Notes: generated by a model from the letters alone, not told the origin. Counted from the stretch's first letter, positions 17,301-27,026 are shown. The stretch is DNA of 64,000 bases from Rickettsiales bacterium (GCA_027485855.1 JAIXQD010000001.1:579575-643574); one strand, 5' to 3'. Translations and numbers: made by a program.

Positions 17301-20008
17301 AAGCGCCTCCCCTCAGTGCTGATAATTTGCTCTAAAGTATTCAACAATGAATCGCGGTCAAACTTAGCCACATAATCGGTAAAGCCAACGGCGCGGCCAC
17401 GATCGAGGTCACGCGGCGTTGCATGCGATGACAAAGCAATGAGCGGCGTTTGTTGCCAAGGCCCGCCTTGACGCACAGCGGCGGCAAATTCAAAACCATT
17501 CATGACGGGCATTTCAATGTCGCTGACAATTACATCAAACTGCTCACCATTATCGGCTAATTCAAGCGCCGATTTTGCATCTTGCACAGCGGTGACATTA
17601 TAGCCCGCCACCGATAACAGCGGCGTGAGCAAATTGCGGAAGAACGGGCTATCATCAATCAGCAAAATGCGCTGCGCTGTTTTTTCTTCTTCAAAGGCGC
17701 TTTCTTGCTTGGTGCCAAACCAGTCTTTATAGGCTTGCGTGAGATAGTGACCCGCATCGATAACATCTGTGGCCTTGCCGGCAATAATGGCACTGCCCAT
17801 AAGGCCCGCGCGCTCGCCGCCAATTTCGACCGCCAATTTTTCTTCAACGATATCGACAATCTCATCAACAATGAGGCCCATATGGCGTTCGCCATCAGCA
17901 AAAACCAGCACTGGCTGCAAACCGGTTTTGCCGAGTTGCATGCTGTTGTCAAACGGCACCAGCGGCATGAGGTGGCCACGATATTGCACGAGTGGCTGAC
18001 CGCTTGAAAACTCAACTGTGGCAAGATCAATATCTTCCAGCCTTGCCACCAAAGCCAATGGCACGGCTTTGGGTGCCGCATTGCCGGCCTTGAATAACAA
18101 CAAGGCCATAGTATCGGCACTGGTGCGCACGCCCGCTTTAATCTGTTTGGTTTCGGCCTGTTTAATGGCTTCATTGCCGCGCAGTTCACCTGCGGCAGTA
18201 GAAATGCCGTTGGGATCGAGAATCATAATGACGCTGCCATCACCCAAAATAGTATTACCCGAGAACATGCTGATGCTGCGCAAGACTTGCGCCACGGGCT
18301 TCACCACAATTTCCTCTGTGTCAAACACCCTATCAACCATAATGCCAAAAGTATTAGCGCCCACTTGCGTGACGACAATATAGGTATCTTGGCTGTTATC
18401 GGCTCCCTCTTCTTCGAGGCGCAGTAATTTACGCAAGCTCACCAGCGGCAGCAAACGATTGCGCAAACGCAGCACCGGCGTATTATTGATATTCTCAATT
18501 TTCAGCTCGCTGCGTTGTGAGACGCGCACCAATTCAACCACCGATAATTGCGGAATGGCAAAGCGCTCGCCCACACTTTCAACAATGAGCGCCGAGACAA
18601 TGGCCAGAGTCAGCGGGATTTTAATGACAAAGCGCGAGCCCTTGCCCTCTTGCGAGAAAAGCTCAATGGTGCCGCCAATTCTTTCGATATTGGTTTTGAC
18701 CACATCCATGCCAACGCCACGACCCGAAACACTGGTGACTTGCTGTGCGGTTGAAAGCCCCGCCTTAAAGATATACTGAAAAATAACCTCATCAGGCATT
18801 TGCGCCACTTCGGCTTCTGTGGCCATACCTTGCTTGACAATTTTCTCGCGAATTTTTTTAACCGGCAGGCCACGGCCATCATCGGTAATTTCAATGATGA
18901 TATGCCCGCCCTCATGATAAGCCGATAAAACCACCTTACCTGTTTCGTTTTTGCCAGCCTGCAAGCGGTCGGCGGGTTTTTCGATGCCGTGGTCAGCCGA
19001 GTTGCGCACCATATGTGTGAGCGGATCTTTAATCAGCTCTAACACTTGGCGATCCAGTTCGGTTTCGGCGCCCAACATCACCAGTTCAATTTTTTTGCCG
19101 AGTTCGTGCGATAAATCACGAATGATGCGCGGCAACTTGGCCCAGGCATTGCCAATGGGCTGCATGCGCGTTTTCATTACCCCCTCTTGCAGCTCGGAGG
19201 TAATGAGATTAAGCCGCTGCAAGGGTGAGGCAAACTCGCTTTCTTTGTGGCTACGCAAAATTTGTAAAAGTTGGTTGCGCGTGAGCACCAGCTCGCTGAC
19301 CATGGTCATCAGATTTTCGAGCAGTTCAACATTGACGCGGATAGATTGGTTGGCCACTGAATCTTTGTTAGCGCCATGGTCGTCAGCGGCGGCGGGTGCG
19401 GCCTCAGCGGCGGGTGTTTTTACCTCGTTTGCCGGAGCAATGTTGGCGGGAGGCGCCATCATATAGGCGGGCACGGGCACAAAGCCGTGCTCATCGGGCT
19501 CTGGCAGAGGTATTGAAATAGGCGGCGCCTCAGCCATGATCGGTGCTGCTGGGGCTGCTGCTGGTGCTGCCGCAACAGGCGCTGCAACAGGTGCGGCGGG
19601 CGCAGCGGGGGCGGCCGCAGGCGCACTCGAGCGCCCCTCGGCATGGGCATTAAGCCGGTCAATTAAATCTTGGTCATTGCCTTCTGGCTCGGCTTGGGTT
19701 GCCTCTAACACGCCAAGCAGATTTTTAATTTTATCGAGCGATTCTAAAATCAACGACACGGCCTCGGGCGTGACGGGCAACTCACCATCGCGGAATTTAC
19801 CTAAAATATTTTCGCCTGCATGCGCCACTTTTTCTAATCGGGGCAGGCCTAAAAAACCGCAAGTGCCTTTAATGGTATGCACAATGCGAAAAATGCTAGA
19901 AAGCATGGCTTTGTCATTAGGATTTTTTTCAAGCTTAACCAGCTCTTGATCGAGCATGCCGAGATTCTCATTGGTCTCGGTCAAAAATTCGGTCAGCAAA
20001 TCATCCAT
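17297..20008 (-). CDS. cheA: Chemotaxis histidine kinase CheA with C-terminal receiver (hybrid)
   Basis: A 903-residue kinase, longer than E. coli CheA. The HPt domain (1-105) has phospho-acceptor His44 in 'RIVHTIKGTCGFLGLPRLE'. A long Ala/Pro linker (about 128-215) replaces the CheY-binding P2 domain. Dimerisation and ATPase domains follow, with 'DPLTHMVRNSADHGIE' (N box), 'ITDDGRGLPVKKI' (G1) and 'VSGRGVGMDVVKTNI' (G2). A CheW-like domain comes next, then a second, more diverged CheW-like region (about 640-765). The C-terminal 125 residues are a receiver domain with 'VIVSDIEMPVMNGFEF'. The receiver may compete with CheY or terminate the signal. A perfect CtrA box lies 116 bases upstream of the start. 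Confidence 0.96.
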   Translation of the reverse strand: MDDLLTEFLTETNENLGMLDQELVKLEKNPNDKAMLSSIFRIVHTIKGTCGFLGLPRLEKVAHAGENILGKFRDGELPVTPEAVSLILESLDKIKNLLGVLEATQAEPEGNDQDLIDRLNAHAEGRSSAPAAAPAAPAAPVAAPVAAAPAAAPAAPIMAEAPPISIPLPEPDEHGFVPVPAYMMAPPANIAPANEVKTPAAEAAPAAADDHGANKDSVANQSIRVNVELLENLMTMVSELVLTRNQLLQILRSHKESEFASPLQRLNLITSELQEGVMKTRMQPIGNAWAKLPRIIRDLSHELGKKIELVMLGAETELDRQVLELIKDPLTHMVRNSADHGIEKPADRLQAGKNETGKVVLSAYHEGGHIIIEITDDGRGLPVKKIREKIVKQGMATEAEVAQMPDEVIFQYIFKAGLSTAQQVTSVSGRGVGMDVVKTNIERIGGTIELFSQEGKGSRFVIKIPLTLAIVSALIVESVGERFAIPQLSVVELVRVSQRSELKIENINNTPVLRLRNRLLPLVSLRKLLRLEEEGADNSQDTYIVVTQVGANTFGIMVDRVFDTEEIVVKPVAQVLRSISMFSGNTILGDGSVIMILDPNGISTAAGELRGNEAIKQAETKQIKAGVRTSADTMALLLFKAGNAAPKAVPLALVARLEDIDLATVEFSSGQPLVQYRGHLMPLVPFDNSMQLGKTGLQPVLVFADGERHMGLIVDEIVDIVEEKLAVEIGGERAGLMGSAIIAGKATDVIDAGHYLTQAYKDWFGTKQESAFEEEKTAQRILLIDDSPFFRNLLTPLLSVAGYNVTAVQDAKSALELADNGEQFDVIVSDIEMPVMNGFEFAAAVRQGGPWQQTPLIALSSHATPRDLDRGRAVGFTDYVAKFDRDSLLNTLEQIISTEGRRL

Positions 20009-20123
20009 AGCTTGGCCCCATAATGCTTAAGGTCACACTTGTGTACCGCTCATCCTGCCAGCTACACCTTAAAATCCAATTACCCCAGAGTTACAATGTA
20101 TGCGCTAAAATATCTGCGGTATT

Positions 20124-20138
20124 TTAAGTAATTTTTAA
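20124..20138. promoter_or_regulatory. CtrA box (perfect TTAA-N7-TTAA) upstream of cheA
   Basis: TTAA at 20124-20127, seven bases, TTAA at 20135-20138. It lies in the 165-base gap between chpT and cheA, upstream of the cheA-cheW-cheY-cheB-cheR operon. With ctrA only 6 kb away, control of chemotaxis by CtrA is a natural reading. Confidence 0.65.
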
Positions 20139-20173
20139 TGAGCTAAAAAAGCCGTTATGCAGTCCGCCGTGCC

Positions 20174-20800
20174 TTATTGGCCTAAGCTTAAGCGCAACTG
20201 ATCATCGGCAATTTGTTTGGCGTTTATTTTGAGGCCGTAATGCGCCGCAAAACGCCCCGTAACAAACGCATGCACGGTGCGTGGCGTTACTTCGTCGATG
20301 GGCACATGGCCATGTAACGCCTCACTGAGAGTTTCTAACAGCTGCACGCCCTTGCCGCTGACCAGCAAACTGCCTTGCACGCCCGCACTATCTGTTTCAA
20401 TGCGCACCATGCCGCCATAAGGCAAACATTCCTCAGCCAGCATCACCATATTAAGCAGCACTTTGAGTGCGCCACGATGTTCGGCTAAGCCCGCCGGGTG
20501 CGCAGACGGCCAATCGATTTGCACCCGCCCCCCCGATAAATAGGCCTCGGCCACAGCGCGCACATCATTGATGCCAACGCCAGGGTCACTGCCCGCCCTG
20601 CCATAACACACGCGAAACAATCTCAATTTGCGGCTGGCTTGCTCGGCCGAATTGGCAATCAGCTGCATGGCGTCATCTAACACCGAGCCGCCCACATCAT
20701 TAACCAGTTCGACGCCGTTATTGATGGCACCAACAGGGCTGACTAAATCATGACACAGCTTAGAGCAGAGCAATTCAACAATACGCATATCCAGATTCAT
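20174..20800 (-). CDS. chpT: Histidine phosphotransferase ChpT
   Basis: A 208-residue protein with the ChpT signature 'ELLCSKLCHDLVSPVGAINNGVELV'; His17 is the phospho-carrier. The N-terminal helical hairpin forms the dimer, and the C-terminal part resembles a degenerate kinase ATPase domain, with no G boxes visible. ChpT passes phosphate from hybrid kinase CckA to CtrA (and CpdR). The ATG at 20800 has GGAGAG nine bases upstream; the longer frame would overlap nadK on the opposite strand. Its position directly upstream of the che operon links the cell-cycle relay physically to chemotaxis. Confidence 0.9.
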   Translation of the reverse strand: MNLDMRIVELLCSKLCHDLVSPVGAINNGVELVNDVGGSVLDDAMQLIANSAEQASRKLRLFRVCYGRAGSDPGVGINDVRAVAEAYLSGGRVQIDWPSAHPAGLAEHRGALKVLLNMVMLAEECLPYGGMVRIETDSAGVQGSLLVSGKGVQLLETLSEALHGHVPIDEVTPRTVHAFVTGRFAAHYGLKINAKQIADDQLRLSLGQ

Positions 20801-20872
20801 CGCAAGCTCTCCATAACGAACGGCAATTAGGCTATCATGCGCTGAAAAAGATTGGTAAAAGATGAAGAAGCC

Positions 20873-21640
20873 ATGACCGACATTTACTTTTACGCAGCCC
20901 AAACAACCGAAGCGCAGGCCTCACTGGCCACGCTGACCAAAGCCTATGGCCAAGCCGAGCTCACACGCGCCAAGCTGGCCGTGGCCGTGGGCGGCGATGG
21001 CGCGCTGCTTGAGTTGCTGCATCAGCTGTTGCATCATCAGCTTGATATTCCGGTTTTTGGCATGCGCCGCGGCAGCGTTGGCTTTTTGCTGAATGATTAT
21101 CAAGAGCAGGATTTACCCGCCCGCCTCAGCGCATCGCAACCTGTGGTGGTGCAGCCCTTACACATGACTGCTATCACGCAACAGGGCACCGCCCACAGCG
21201 CCTATGCTTTTAACGAAGTGTCGTTGCTGCGCGAAACACGGCAAGCGGCCAAGCTACGGGTGCATGTAGATAACACCGTGCGTCTCGATGAATTAATTTG
21301 CGATGGCATCTTGCTGGCCACGCCCGCGGGCAGCACCGCCTATAATTTATCGGCACAAGGGCCGGTTTTGCCACTCTCGGCCAATGTTTTGGCGCTCACG
21401 CCGATTTGCCCCTTCCGACCCAGACGCTGGCGCGGCGCACTGGTGCCACATGCCGCCACAATTACCATTGAAGTTTTAGAAATGCAAAAGCGCCCCGTAA
21501 GTGCCGTGGCTGATTTTACCGAAGTGCGCGATGTTGTGCGTGTAGAAATAAAAGAAGCGCCCGAGCGTCGCCTGCGCCTTTGTTTTGACGCGCACCTCAA
21601 TTTAGAAGAGCGTATTTTACAAGAGCAATTCAGCGCTTAA
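20873..21640 (+). CDS. nadK: NAD kinase
   Basis: A 255-residue ATP-NAD kinase producing NADP. The family motif GGDG appears in 'VAVGGDGALLELLHQLL'. Also present are 'FGMRRGSVGFLLND', 'NEVSLLRETRQAAKLRVHVD' and the NAD-site block 'CDGILLATPAGSTAYNLSAQGPVL'. The length matches short alphaproteobacterial NadK. The ATG at 20873 is taken because a GAAGAAG stretch precedes it. It is divergent from chpT with a 72-base gap. Confidence 0.95.
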   Translation: MTDIYFYAAQTTEAQASLATLTKAYGQAELTRAKLAVAVGGDGALLELLHQLLHHQLDIPVFGMRRGSVGFLLNDYQEQDLPARLSASQPVVVQPLHMTAITQQGTAHSAYAFNEVSLLRETRQAAKLRVHVDNTVRLDELICDGILLATPAGSTAYNLSAQGPVLPLSANVLALTPICPFRPRRWRGALVPHAATITIEVLEMQKRPVSAVADFTEVRDVVRVEIKEAPERRLRLCFDAHLNLEERILQEQFSA

Positions 21641-21658
21641 GAGATAGCGCGCAAGCGC

Positions 21659-23143
21659 CTAAGCATCTTTGAGCTGCATAAACACGGCTTTTTCTTGCGT
21701 GTAAAGCTCAATGCCGCCAAAGCCGCCCTCACGCCCCCAGCCACTTTGTTTGACGCCGCCAAAAGGCATGGCCATATCGGCATAATTATCGCAATTCACC
21801 CACACGGTGCCGGCTTGCAATTTTGCCGCCCATAAATGCGCGGCGCTCACATCGCGCGTCCACACACTGGCCCCCAAACCATAGGGCGAGTTATTCGCGG
21901 CTTGTAAAACTGTATCTACATCATCAAAAGGGGCTGCTACCAACACCGGCCCAAAAATCTCCTCGCGGACAATTTTCATAGATGGCGTGGTTTGGCTAAA
22001 AACTGTTGGCTGATAAAAATGCCCCGCGCCCGCAGCAGTGCCGCCACCCGCCACACATTCAGCGCCTTCGGCTAAGCCCGCTTGCACATAAGCATCAACC
22101 GTACGGCGCTGCTCGGCTGAAACCAGCGGCCCCATCTCGGTTTGCGTATCAAGCCCATCGCCCAGCTTCATGTTTTTGGCAATATCGGCCACACCAGCCA
22201 CAACTTGCTCGTAATGGTGCTTATGCACATAAAGCCGTGAATAAGCCGTGCACACCTGCCCGCTATTAAAAAATATGCCGCCCGCCGCTGCCGGAATGGC
22301 TTGCGTTAAATCAGCATCGGGCAAAATAATGACCGGCGATTTGCCGCCTAATTCTAACGATACTTTTTTGAGGTCGCCCGCGGCCGCCGCCACAATTTTT
22401 TTGCCCACTTCCGTCGAGCCGGTAAAAGCAACTTTATCGACACCCTTATGCTGCACCAAGGCCGCACCGACCGCGCCATCCCCCGTTAAAATATTGACCA
22501 CGCCTTGCGGCAAGCCGGCCTCTTGTAATAAATGGCCCAAGTAAAGTGCCGTGAGCGGTGTTTGCTCGGCGGGCTTTAAAATAAGCGTGCAACCAGCGGC
22601 CAAAGCGGGCGCTAATTTCCAAGCGGCCATCAACAGCGGAAAGTTCCAAGGCACAATTTGTGCCACAACACCAACCGCCTCGCGCCGTGTGTAAGCATGA
22701 AATGGCGCATGCGCCAAAGATACCGGCACCACGCGGCCATCAATTTTTGTGCACCAACCCGCATAATAACGAAAGGCCTCGGCGCTGCCCGCCACATCAA
22801 CAAATTTGGCGATATGCGCAGGCTTGCCCTGATCGAGGCTTTCAATTTGCGCTAAAATATCAGCATCGCGCTCGATGAGCTCTGCCACGCGCCACAAAAT
22901 TTTAGCGCGGGCCGCAGGCGTGATTGAGCGCCAGCCCTTGGCTTTGGTAAAAGCCGCACGCGCCGCTGCTACGGCTAAATCAACATCAGCGGCACCTGCC
23001 TCAGCACATTGTGCCAAAACCGTGCCCTTTGCCGGATTTTCTGTGGCAAAGCTCTGCCCCGATTGCGCGGCACGCCAAGCGCCATCAATCAGCAACTGAT
23101 GCGGCTGCTGTAAAAACTGCGTAACCGCCGGCAACAGCGCCAT
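21659..23143 (-). CDS. NAD(P)-dependent aldehyde dehydrogenase
   Basis: A 494-residue member of the ALDH superfamily. Catalytic Cys298 lies in 'FFNSGQVCTAY' and the general base Glu264 in 'SLELGGKSP'. The cofactor site includes 'PWNFPLLMAAWKLAPALAAG' and 'FTGSTEVG'. The sequence is closest by eye to betaine-, phenylacetaldehyde- or gamma-aminobutyraldehyde-type enzymes, but the aldehyde cannot be assigned. Its ATG directly abuts the aspS stop codon, so it is probably translated from the aspS message, although no metabolic link to aspartyl-tRNA synthesis is obvious. Confidence 0.92.
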   Translation of the reverse strand: MALLPAVTQFLQQPHQLLIDGAWRAAQSGQSFATENPAKGTVLAQCAEAGAADVDLAVAAARAAFTKAKGWRSITPAARAKILWRVAELIERDADILAQIESLDQGKPAHIAKFVDVAGSAEAFRYYAGWCTKIDGRVVPVSLAHAPFHAYTRREAVGVVAQIVPWNFPLLMAAWKLAPALAAGCTLILKPAEQTPLTALYLGHLLQEAGLPQGVVNILTGDGAVGAALVQHKGVDKVAFTGSTEVGKKIVAAAAGDLKKVSLELGGKSPVIILPDADLTQAIPAAAGGIFFNSGQVCTAYSRLYVHKHHYEQVVAGVADIAKNMKLGDGLDTQTEMGPLVSAEQRRTVDAYVQAGLAEGAECVAGGGTAAGAGHFYQPTVFSQTTPSMKIVREEIFGPVLVAAPFDDVDTVLQAANNSPYGLGASVWTRDVSAAHLWAAKLQAGTVWVNCDNYADMAMPFGGVKQSGWGREGGFGGIELYTQEKAVFMQLKDA

Positions 23144-24967
23144 TTAAGCGACCTTCTCAGGTTTTTTGGACCCAGTTTCTTTAGTTGGGGCCAATTGCAA
23201 ATGCAAATCACGCAACTGCTCTGGTGTCACATTGCTGGGTGCGCCCATCATCGGGTCTTCATAGGCGCCATTCATGACAAAGGCATAAACCTCGCGCAGA
23301 TTGGGCTCGTTGAGTAACAGCATGATAATGCGGTCGATACCAAAGGCGCAGCCGCCATGGGGCGGTGGGCCATAGCGAAACGCATTGAGCATGCCGCCAA
23401 ATTTTTTCTCGAGCACCTCTTTGCTGTAGCCGGCAATGGCAAAGGCTTTTTCCATAATATCGGGACGGTGGTTACGAATAGCGCCCGAAGCCAGCTCAAA
23501 GCCATTGCACACGCAATCATATTGATGCGCCGAAATTTCCAGCGGGGCTTTGTTTTCAAGCGCATCAAGGCCACCTTGCGGCATCGAAAATGGATTATGC
23601 GCAAAATCAATTTTGCCGGTTTTTTCATCCTGCTCATACATGGGGAAATCGATAATCCAGGCAAAAGCAAAATGGTTGGGGTCGATAAGCCCGCCCATAT
23701 CTTCGGCAATGCGTGCGCGGGCTTTGCCTGCTATGCTTGCGGCTTTAGCTGGTTTGTCACACACAAAAAACACCGCATCGCCATCTTCGGCGCCGGTGAT
23801 TTTGCGTAGCTCTTGCTGTGCTGCGGGTGGCACAAATTTAGCAATCGGCCCTTTGCCCTCGCCGCCCTCAAATAAAATATAGCCAAGGCCTGGGGCGCCC
23901 AAATCTTTGGCCCAGTCATTGAGTTTGTCAAAGAAGCTGCGCGGCCGGTCAGACACTTTCGGCGCACGAATACAGCGCACCACGCCGCCCATATCTAAGG
24001 TGCTGCGGAAGGCTCTAAACTCAACGTCGCTGCGCTTGAAAACCTCGCTCACATCAACAATAACGAGCGGGTTGCGCAAATCGGGCTTATCGCTGCCATA
24101 AGTGAGCATGGCTTCGGCATAGGTAATGCGCGGAAACGGCGTTGGTGTAACGGTGCGGCCATAACCCAAAGCGCCGCTAAATTGCTCAAACACGCCGCCA
24201 ATGACTTTTTCCATAGTGCCGAAGACATCTTCTTGCGTGACAAACGACATCTCAACATCAAGCTGATAAAACTCGGCTAAACGATCGGCCCGGCCATCTT
24301 CATCACGAAAGCAAGGCGCAATTTGGAAATAACGATCAAAGCCCGCCACCATGAGCAATTGCTTAAATTGCTGTGGCGCTTGCGGCAAGGCATAAAACTT
24401 ACCCGGATGCAGCCGTGACGGCACCAGATAATCACGCGCCCCCTCAGGGCTGCTGGCGGTGATGATGGGCGTTTGAAACTCACGGAAGCCCGCGCCGCGC
24501 ATACGCAAACGCAAACTATCAATCACGTCCGAGCGCAACTTCACATTGCGCTGCATGCGCTCACGGCGCAAATCGAGGAAGCGATATTTAAGGCGAATAT
24601 CCTCGCCCGCATCACTTTCGGCACTCACTTGCACGGGCACGGTTTCAGCCATGGCAATGAGGGTGAAATCAGCCACATCTAATTCAATCTTGCCGGTGGG
24701 CAGGCGGTCATTGATGGTTTCGGCGGGGCGCGCCACAATTTTGCCGGTGACCGTTATGGTGCTTTCTGGTTTCAGTGCTTCAAACTGCGCTAAAAATGGG
24801 CTGGACTGGTCGATGACACATTGCGTCAGGCCGTAATGGTCGCGAAGGTCAATAAAAAGCAGGCCGCCATGGTCACGCTTGCGATGCACCCAGCCCGATA
24901 AACGCGCTGTTTTGCCAATGTCGGTGTCGCGTAATTCTCCGCAATTATGGCTGCGATAGGTGTGCAT
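23144..24967 (-). CDS. aspS: Aspartyl-tRNA synthetase, bacterial type
   Basis: A 607-residue class IIb synthetase. An OB-fold anticodon-binding domain comes first ('[26 protein letters not shown]'). The catalytic core has motif 2 '[25 protein letters not shown]' and motif 3 '[14 protein letters not shown]'. The bacterial GAD insertion lies between about 290 and 420. In bacteria lacking AsnRS this form also charges tRNA-Asn for amidation by GatCAB; the window does not show which case applies. The ATG at 24967 has AGGAGA upstream and matches homologue starts; an in-frame ATG at 25009 adds 14 unlikely residues. Confidence 0.97.
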   Translation of the reverse strand: MHTYRSHNCGELRDTDIGKTARLSGWVHRKRDHGGLLFIDLRDHYGLTQCVIDQSSPFLAQFEALKPESTITVTGKIVARPAETINDRLPTGKIELDVADFTLIAMAETVPVQVSAESDAGEDIRLKYRFLDLRRERMQRNVKLRSDVIDSLRLRMRGAGFREFQTPIITASSPEGARDYLVPSRLHPGKFYALPQAPQQFKQLLMVAGFDRYFQIAPCFRDEDGRADRLAEFYQLDVEMSFVTQEDVFGTMEKVIGGVFEQFSGALGYGRTVTPTPFPRITYAEAMLTYGSDKPDLRNPLVIVDVSEVFKRSDVEFRAFRSTLDMGGVVRCIRAPKVSDRPRSFFDKLNDWAKDLGAPGLGYILFEGGEGKGPIAKFVPPAAQQELRKITGAEDGDAVFFVCDKPAKAASIAGKARARIAEDMGGLIDPNHFAFAWIIDFPMYEQDEKTGKIDFAHNPFSMPQGGLDALENKAPLEISAHQYDCVCNGFELASGAIRNHRPDIMEKAFAIAGYSKEVLEKKFGGMLNAFRYGPPPHGGCAFGIDRIIMLLLNEPNLREVYAFVMNGAYEDPMMGAPSNVTPEQLRDLHLQLAPTKETGSKKPEKVA

Positions 24968-25078
24968 GGGGGCCTTCTCCTGAAAAATGAAGGCTAATTT
25001 TATTGCCAAATCAACGGTTTGGAAAGGCTAAAAATAAATAATAAGTTAGTTACGATTTAAGAATATCATTAAATTTGT

Positions 25079-25942
25079 ATGGCTTTGAACCTGAAACTTC
25101 AATATGGCGCCCTTGTGCAGCTGGATATTGCGCCCCGCTCGCAACAAGAGCGCATGGCACAAGCTTTTTTAGTGCTCAGTGAGGCATCGCGCATAAACTC
25201 CAGAGGTGGCGAATTTTACGCAGTGCCGGTGTATGTGCGTAATGGTCAAGTCATCCCCATGGGCCTGCACACGCTAACCCAATTACACCGTGGCATTGTT
25301 AAAAATCTAGAAGGCGACTACACCGATGTAGCCGAGCAATTTTGTGCCAACCTCATTCAGGCGATTGACCCGCCGATTAAATCAGGCACACACATAAGCG
25401 ACCCCAAAAAAAACCGCAGCACCTATGTGCCAGAACCGGGCGATATTTTTTGGGTGAAGCATTTTCCGCATGGTGATGGCACGGCAAAATCACGTCCCGT
25501 CATGGTAGTGAGTGCGCGTGAGTTTAACAAAGGCGGGCAAAGCTTATGTATCCCCATTACCTCGCGCAATGAAAAATTTAATCCAGATTATTGCGTCAGT
25601 GTGGATGCCGCGGTTATGGATAATCTGCCCAATGTGGTACCCGCAACGCAGCACCGGCGCGGCCCTGACGATAGCCATGCCTGCGTTAACAATGTTGTGG
25701 CGCTGAATTTACGCGCTCATGACGGCATATATATTGGGCAAGATACTGTGGCGCTTGAAGATGCACGCAAATTAGCGCGCCAACAACATGAAAAGAAAAT
25801 GACTCGCGTTGCTGAAAGCAGAAACAGGCTGGCCAGCAGCGACCCAAATCGCTATAAAGGTTTACATGATGCTCATCACGACACAAAGCCATCTGGACGC
25901 GCTGTGCTTACGCTTAAGCCAAGAACAGTTCCTCACTGTTGA
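25079..25942 (+). CDS. Two-part protein with a PemK/MazF-like domain
   Basis: A 287-residue protein. The middle part (about 117-230) reads like the PemK/MazF endoribonuclease fold: 'PEPGDIFWVKHFPHGDG', then 'KSRPVMVVSAREFN' (the conserved Arg-Pro before a beta-strand) and 'LCIPITSR' (conserved Thr). The N-terminal 110 residues are not recognised. The C-terminal 50 residues are charged and probably disordered. No antitoxin gene is next to it: aspS lies divergently upstream and rnd overlaps downstream. The last 77 bases overlap the rnd start. The 110-base upstream region is AT-rich and no ribosome-binding site is visible. It might be an active toxin, a housekeeping descendant of the fold, or a self-inhibited fusion. 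Similarity is read by eye. Confidence 0.6.
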   Translation: MALNLKLQYGALVQLDIAPRSQQERMAQAFLVLSEASRINSRGGEFYAVPVYVRNGQVIPMGLHTLTQLHRGIVKNLEGDYTDVAEQFCANLIQAIDPPIKSGTHISDPKKNRSTYVPEPGDIFWVKHFPHGDGTAKSRPVMVVSAREFNKGGQSLCIPITSRNEKFNPDYCVSVDAAVMDNLPNVVPATQHRRGPDDSHACVNNVVALNLRAHDGIYIGQDTVALEDARKLARQQHEKKMTRVAESRNRLASSDPNRYKGLHDAHHDTKPSGRAVLTLKPRTVPHC

Positions 25943-27026
25943 TACTGAATTTCTGCGCGAAAAAACCTACTACCCCAAATTATGCCTTATTCAAATAGCC
26001 GGCACCAACGAGGCCGCTGCTATCGACCCCCTCGTTGAAGGGCTAGATTTAAGCCCGCTTTGGGCGCTCTTTGATAACCCGGCCATTTGCAAAGTGTTTC
26101 ATGCCGCGCGGCAAGATTTAGAAATTTTTAGCTTGCTCGCCGGTCGGTTGCCCACATATTTGGCCGATACGCAAATTATGGCCATGGTGTGCGGCTACGG
26201 CGATAGCGTGTCCTACGAAACGCTGGTCAATAAAATCTGCAAAGCGCAACTGGATAAATCAAGCCGCTTTACCGATTGGTCGCGGCGGCCCCTATCCGAC
26301 AAACAGCTGCGCTATGCGCTTGATGATGTGATTTACCTGCGGCAAATCTACGAAAAGCTCAAAGCTGAGATTAGCCAAAAAAACCGACACAACTGGCTTT
26401 TGGATGAGCAAAGCACCCTCACCAACCCCGATACTTACCGCGTTGATCCTGAAACCGTGTGGCTTAAATTAAAAGCCCGCACCGATAAGCCGCGGCATCG
26501 GGCGCTGTTGCAAAAACTGGCCGCATGGCGCGAGCGTGAAGCGCAACGGATTGATGTGCCCAAAGGCCGCATTTTGCGCGATGAGGCGCTGTTAGAAATT
26601 GTTTATCACCCACCCACCCATGCGGCCGATTTAGCGCGTATTCGTGGCCTTACCCAAGGCTTTGCTGATAGTCGGCAGGGCTTAGCAATTTTAGCAGTGG
26701 TGGCCGAGGCCATGGCACTGCCCGAAAGCGCCTGCCCGCCTGCCCCTGCCCGTGGCCCCGATTTACCTGGTGGCACCGGCGCTGTGGTCGATTTATTACG
26801 CGTGTTGTTGCGGCATATTTGCGATGAAGCGGGCGTGGCCACAAGGCTGGTGGCCAATAGCGATGAGCTAGAATTACTGGCCGCCACCGACAATGCCGAT
26901 ATCCGCGCCCTCAAAGGCTGGCGACTAGAGTTATTTGGTGAGGCCGCCTTAGCGCTGAAGGCCGGTCAATTACGCATTGGCCTTAAGGGACGCAATCTCT
27001 GCATTGAGACCGAGCGCAAGGGCTAA
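25866..27026 (+). CDS. rnd: Ribonuclease D
   Basis: A 386-residue 3'-5' exoribonuclease that trims tRNA 3' ends. The DEDD exonuclease domain shows Asp26/Glu28 in 'TVDTEFLREKTYYPKLCLIQIA', 'VFHAARQDLEIFSLL' and 'QLRYALDDVIYLRQIYE'. The C-terminal half contains an HRDC domain ('RALLQKLAAWREREAQRIDVPKGRILRDEALLEI'). AAAGG lies just before the ATG pair at 25866/25869. The gene overlaps the end of the MazF-like gene by 77 bases and converges on ppx with a 57-base overlap, an unusually tight arrangement. Confidence 0.95.
   Translation: MMLITTQSHLDALCLRLSQEQFLTVDTEFLREKTYYPKLCLIQIAGTNEAAAIDPLVEGLDLSPLWALFDNPAICKVFHAARQDLEIFSLLAGRLPTYLADTQIMAMVCGYGDSVSYETLVNKICKAQLDKSSRFTDWSRRPLSDKQLRYALDDVIYLRQIYEKLKAEISQKNRHNWLLDEQSTLTNPDTYRVDPETVWLKLKARTDKPRHRALLQKLAAWREREAQRIDVPKGRILRDEALLEIVYHPPTHAADLARIRGLTQGFADSRQGLAILAVVAEAMALPESACPPAPARGPDLPGGTGAVVDLLRVLLRHICDEAGVATRLVANSDELELLAATDNADIRALKGWRLELFGEAALALKAGQLRIGLKGRNLCIETERKG

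Noticed and set aside
19536..19949. Plus-strand Ala/Gly-rich frame inside cheA
   Set aside because: It mirrors the Ala/Pro linker and HPt coding region of cheA on the opposite strand; a composition shadow.
25056..25071. Possible CtrA box before the MazF-like gene
   Set aside because: The two TTAA half-sites are eight, not seven, bases apart, in AT-rich DNA.
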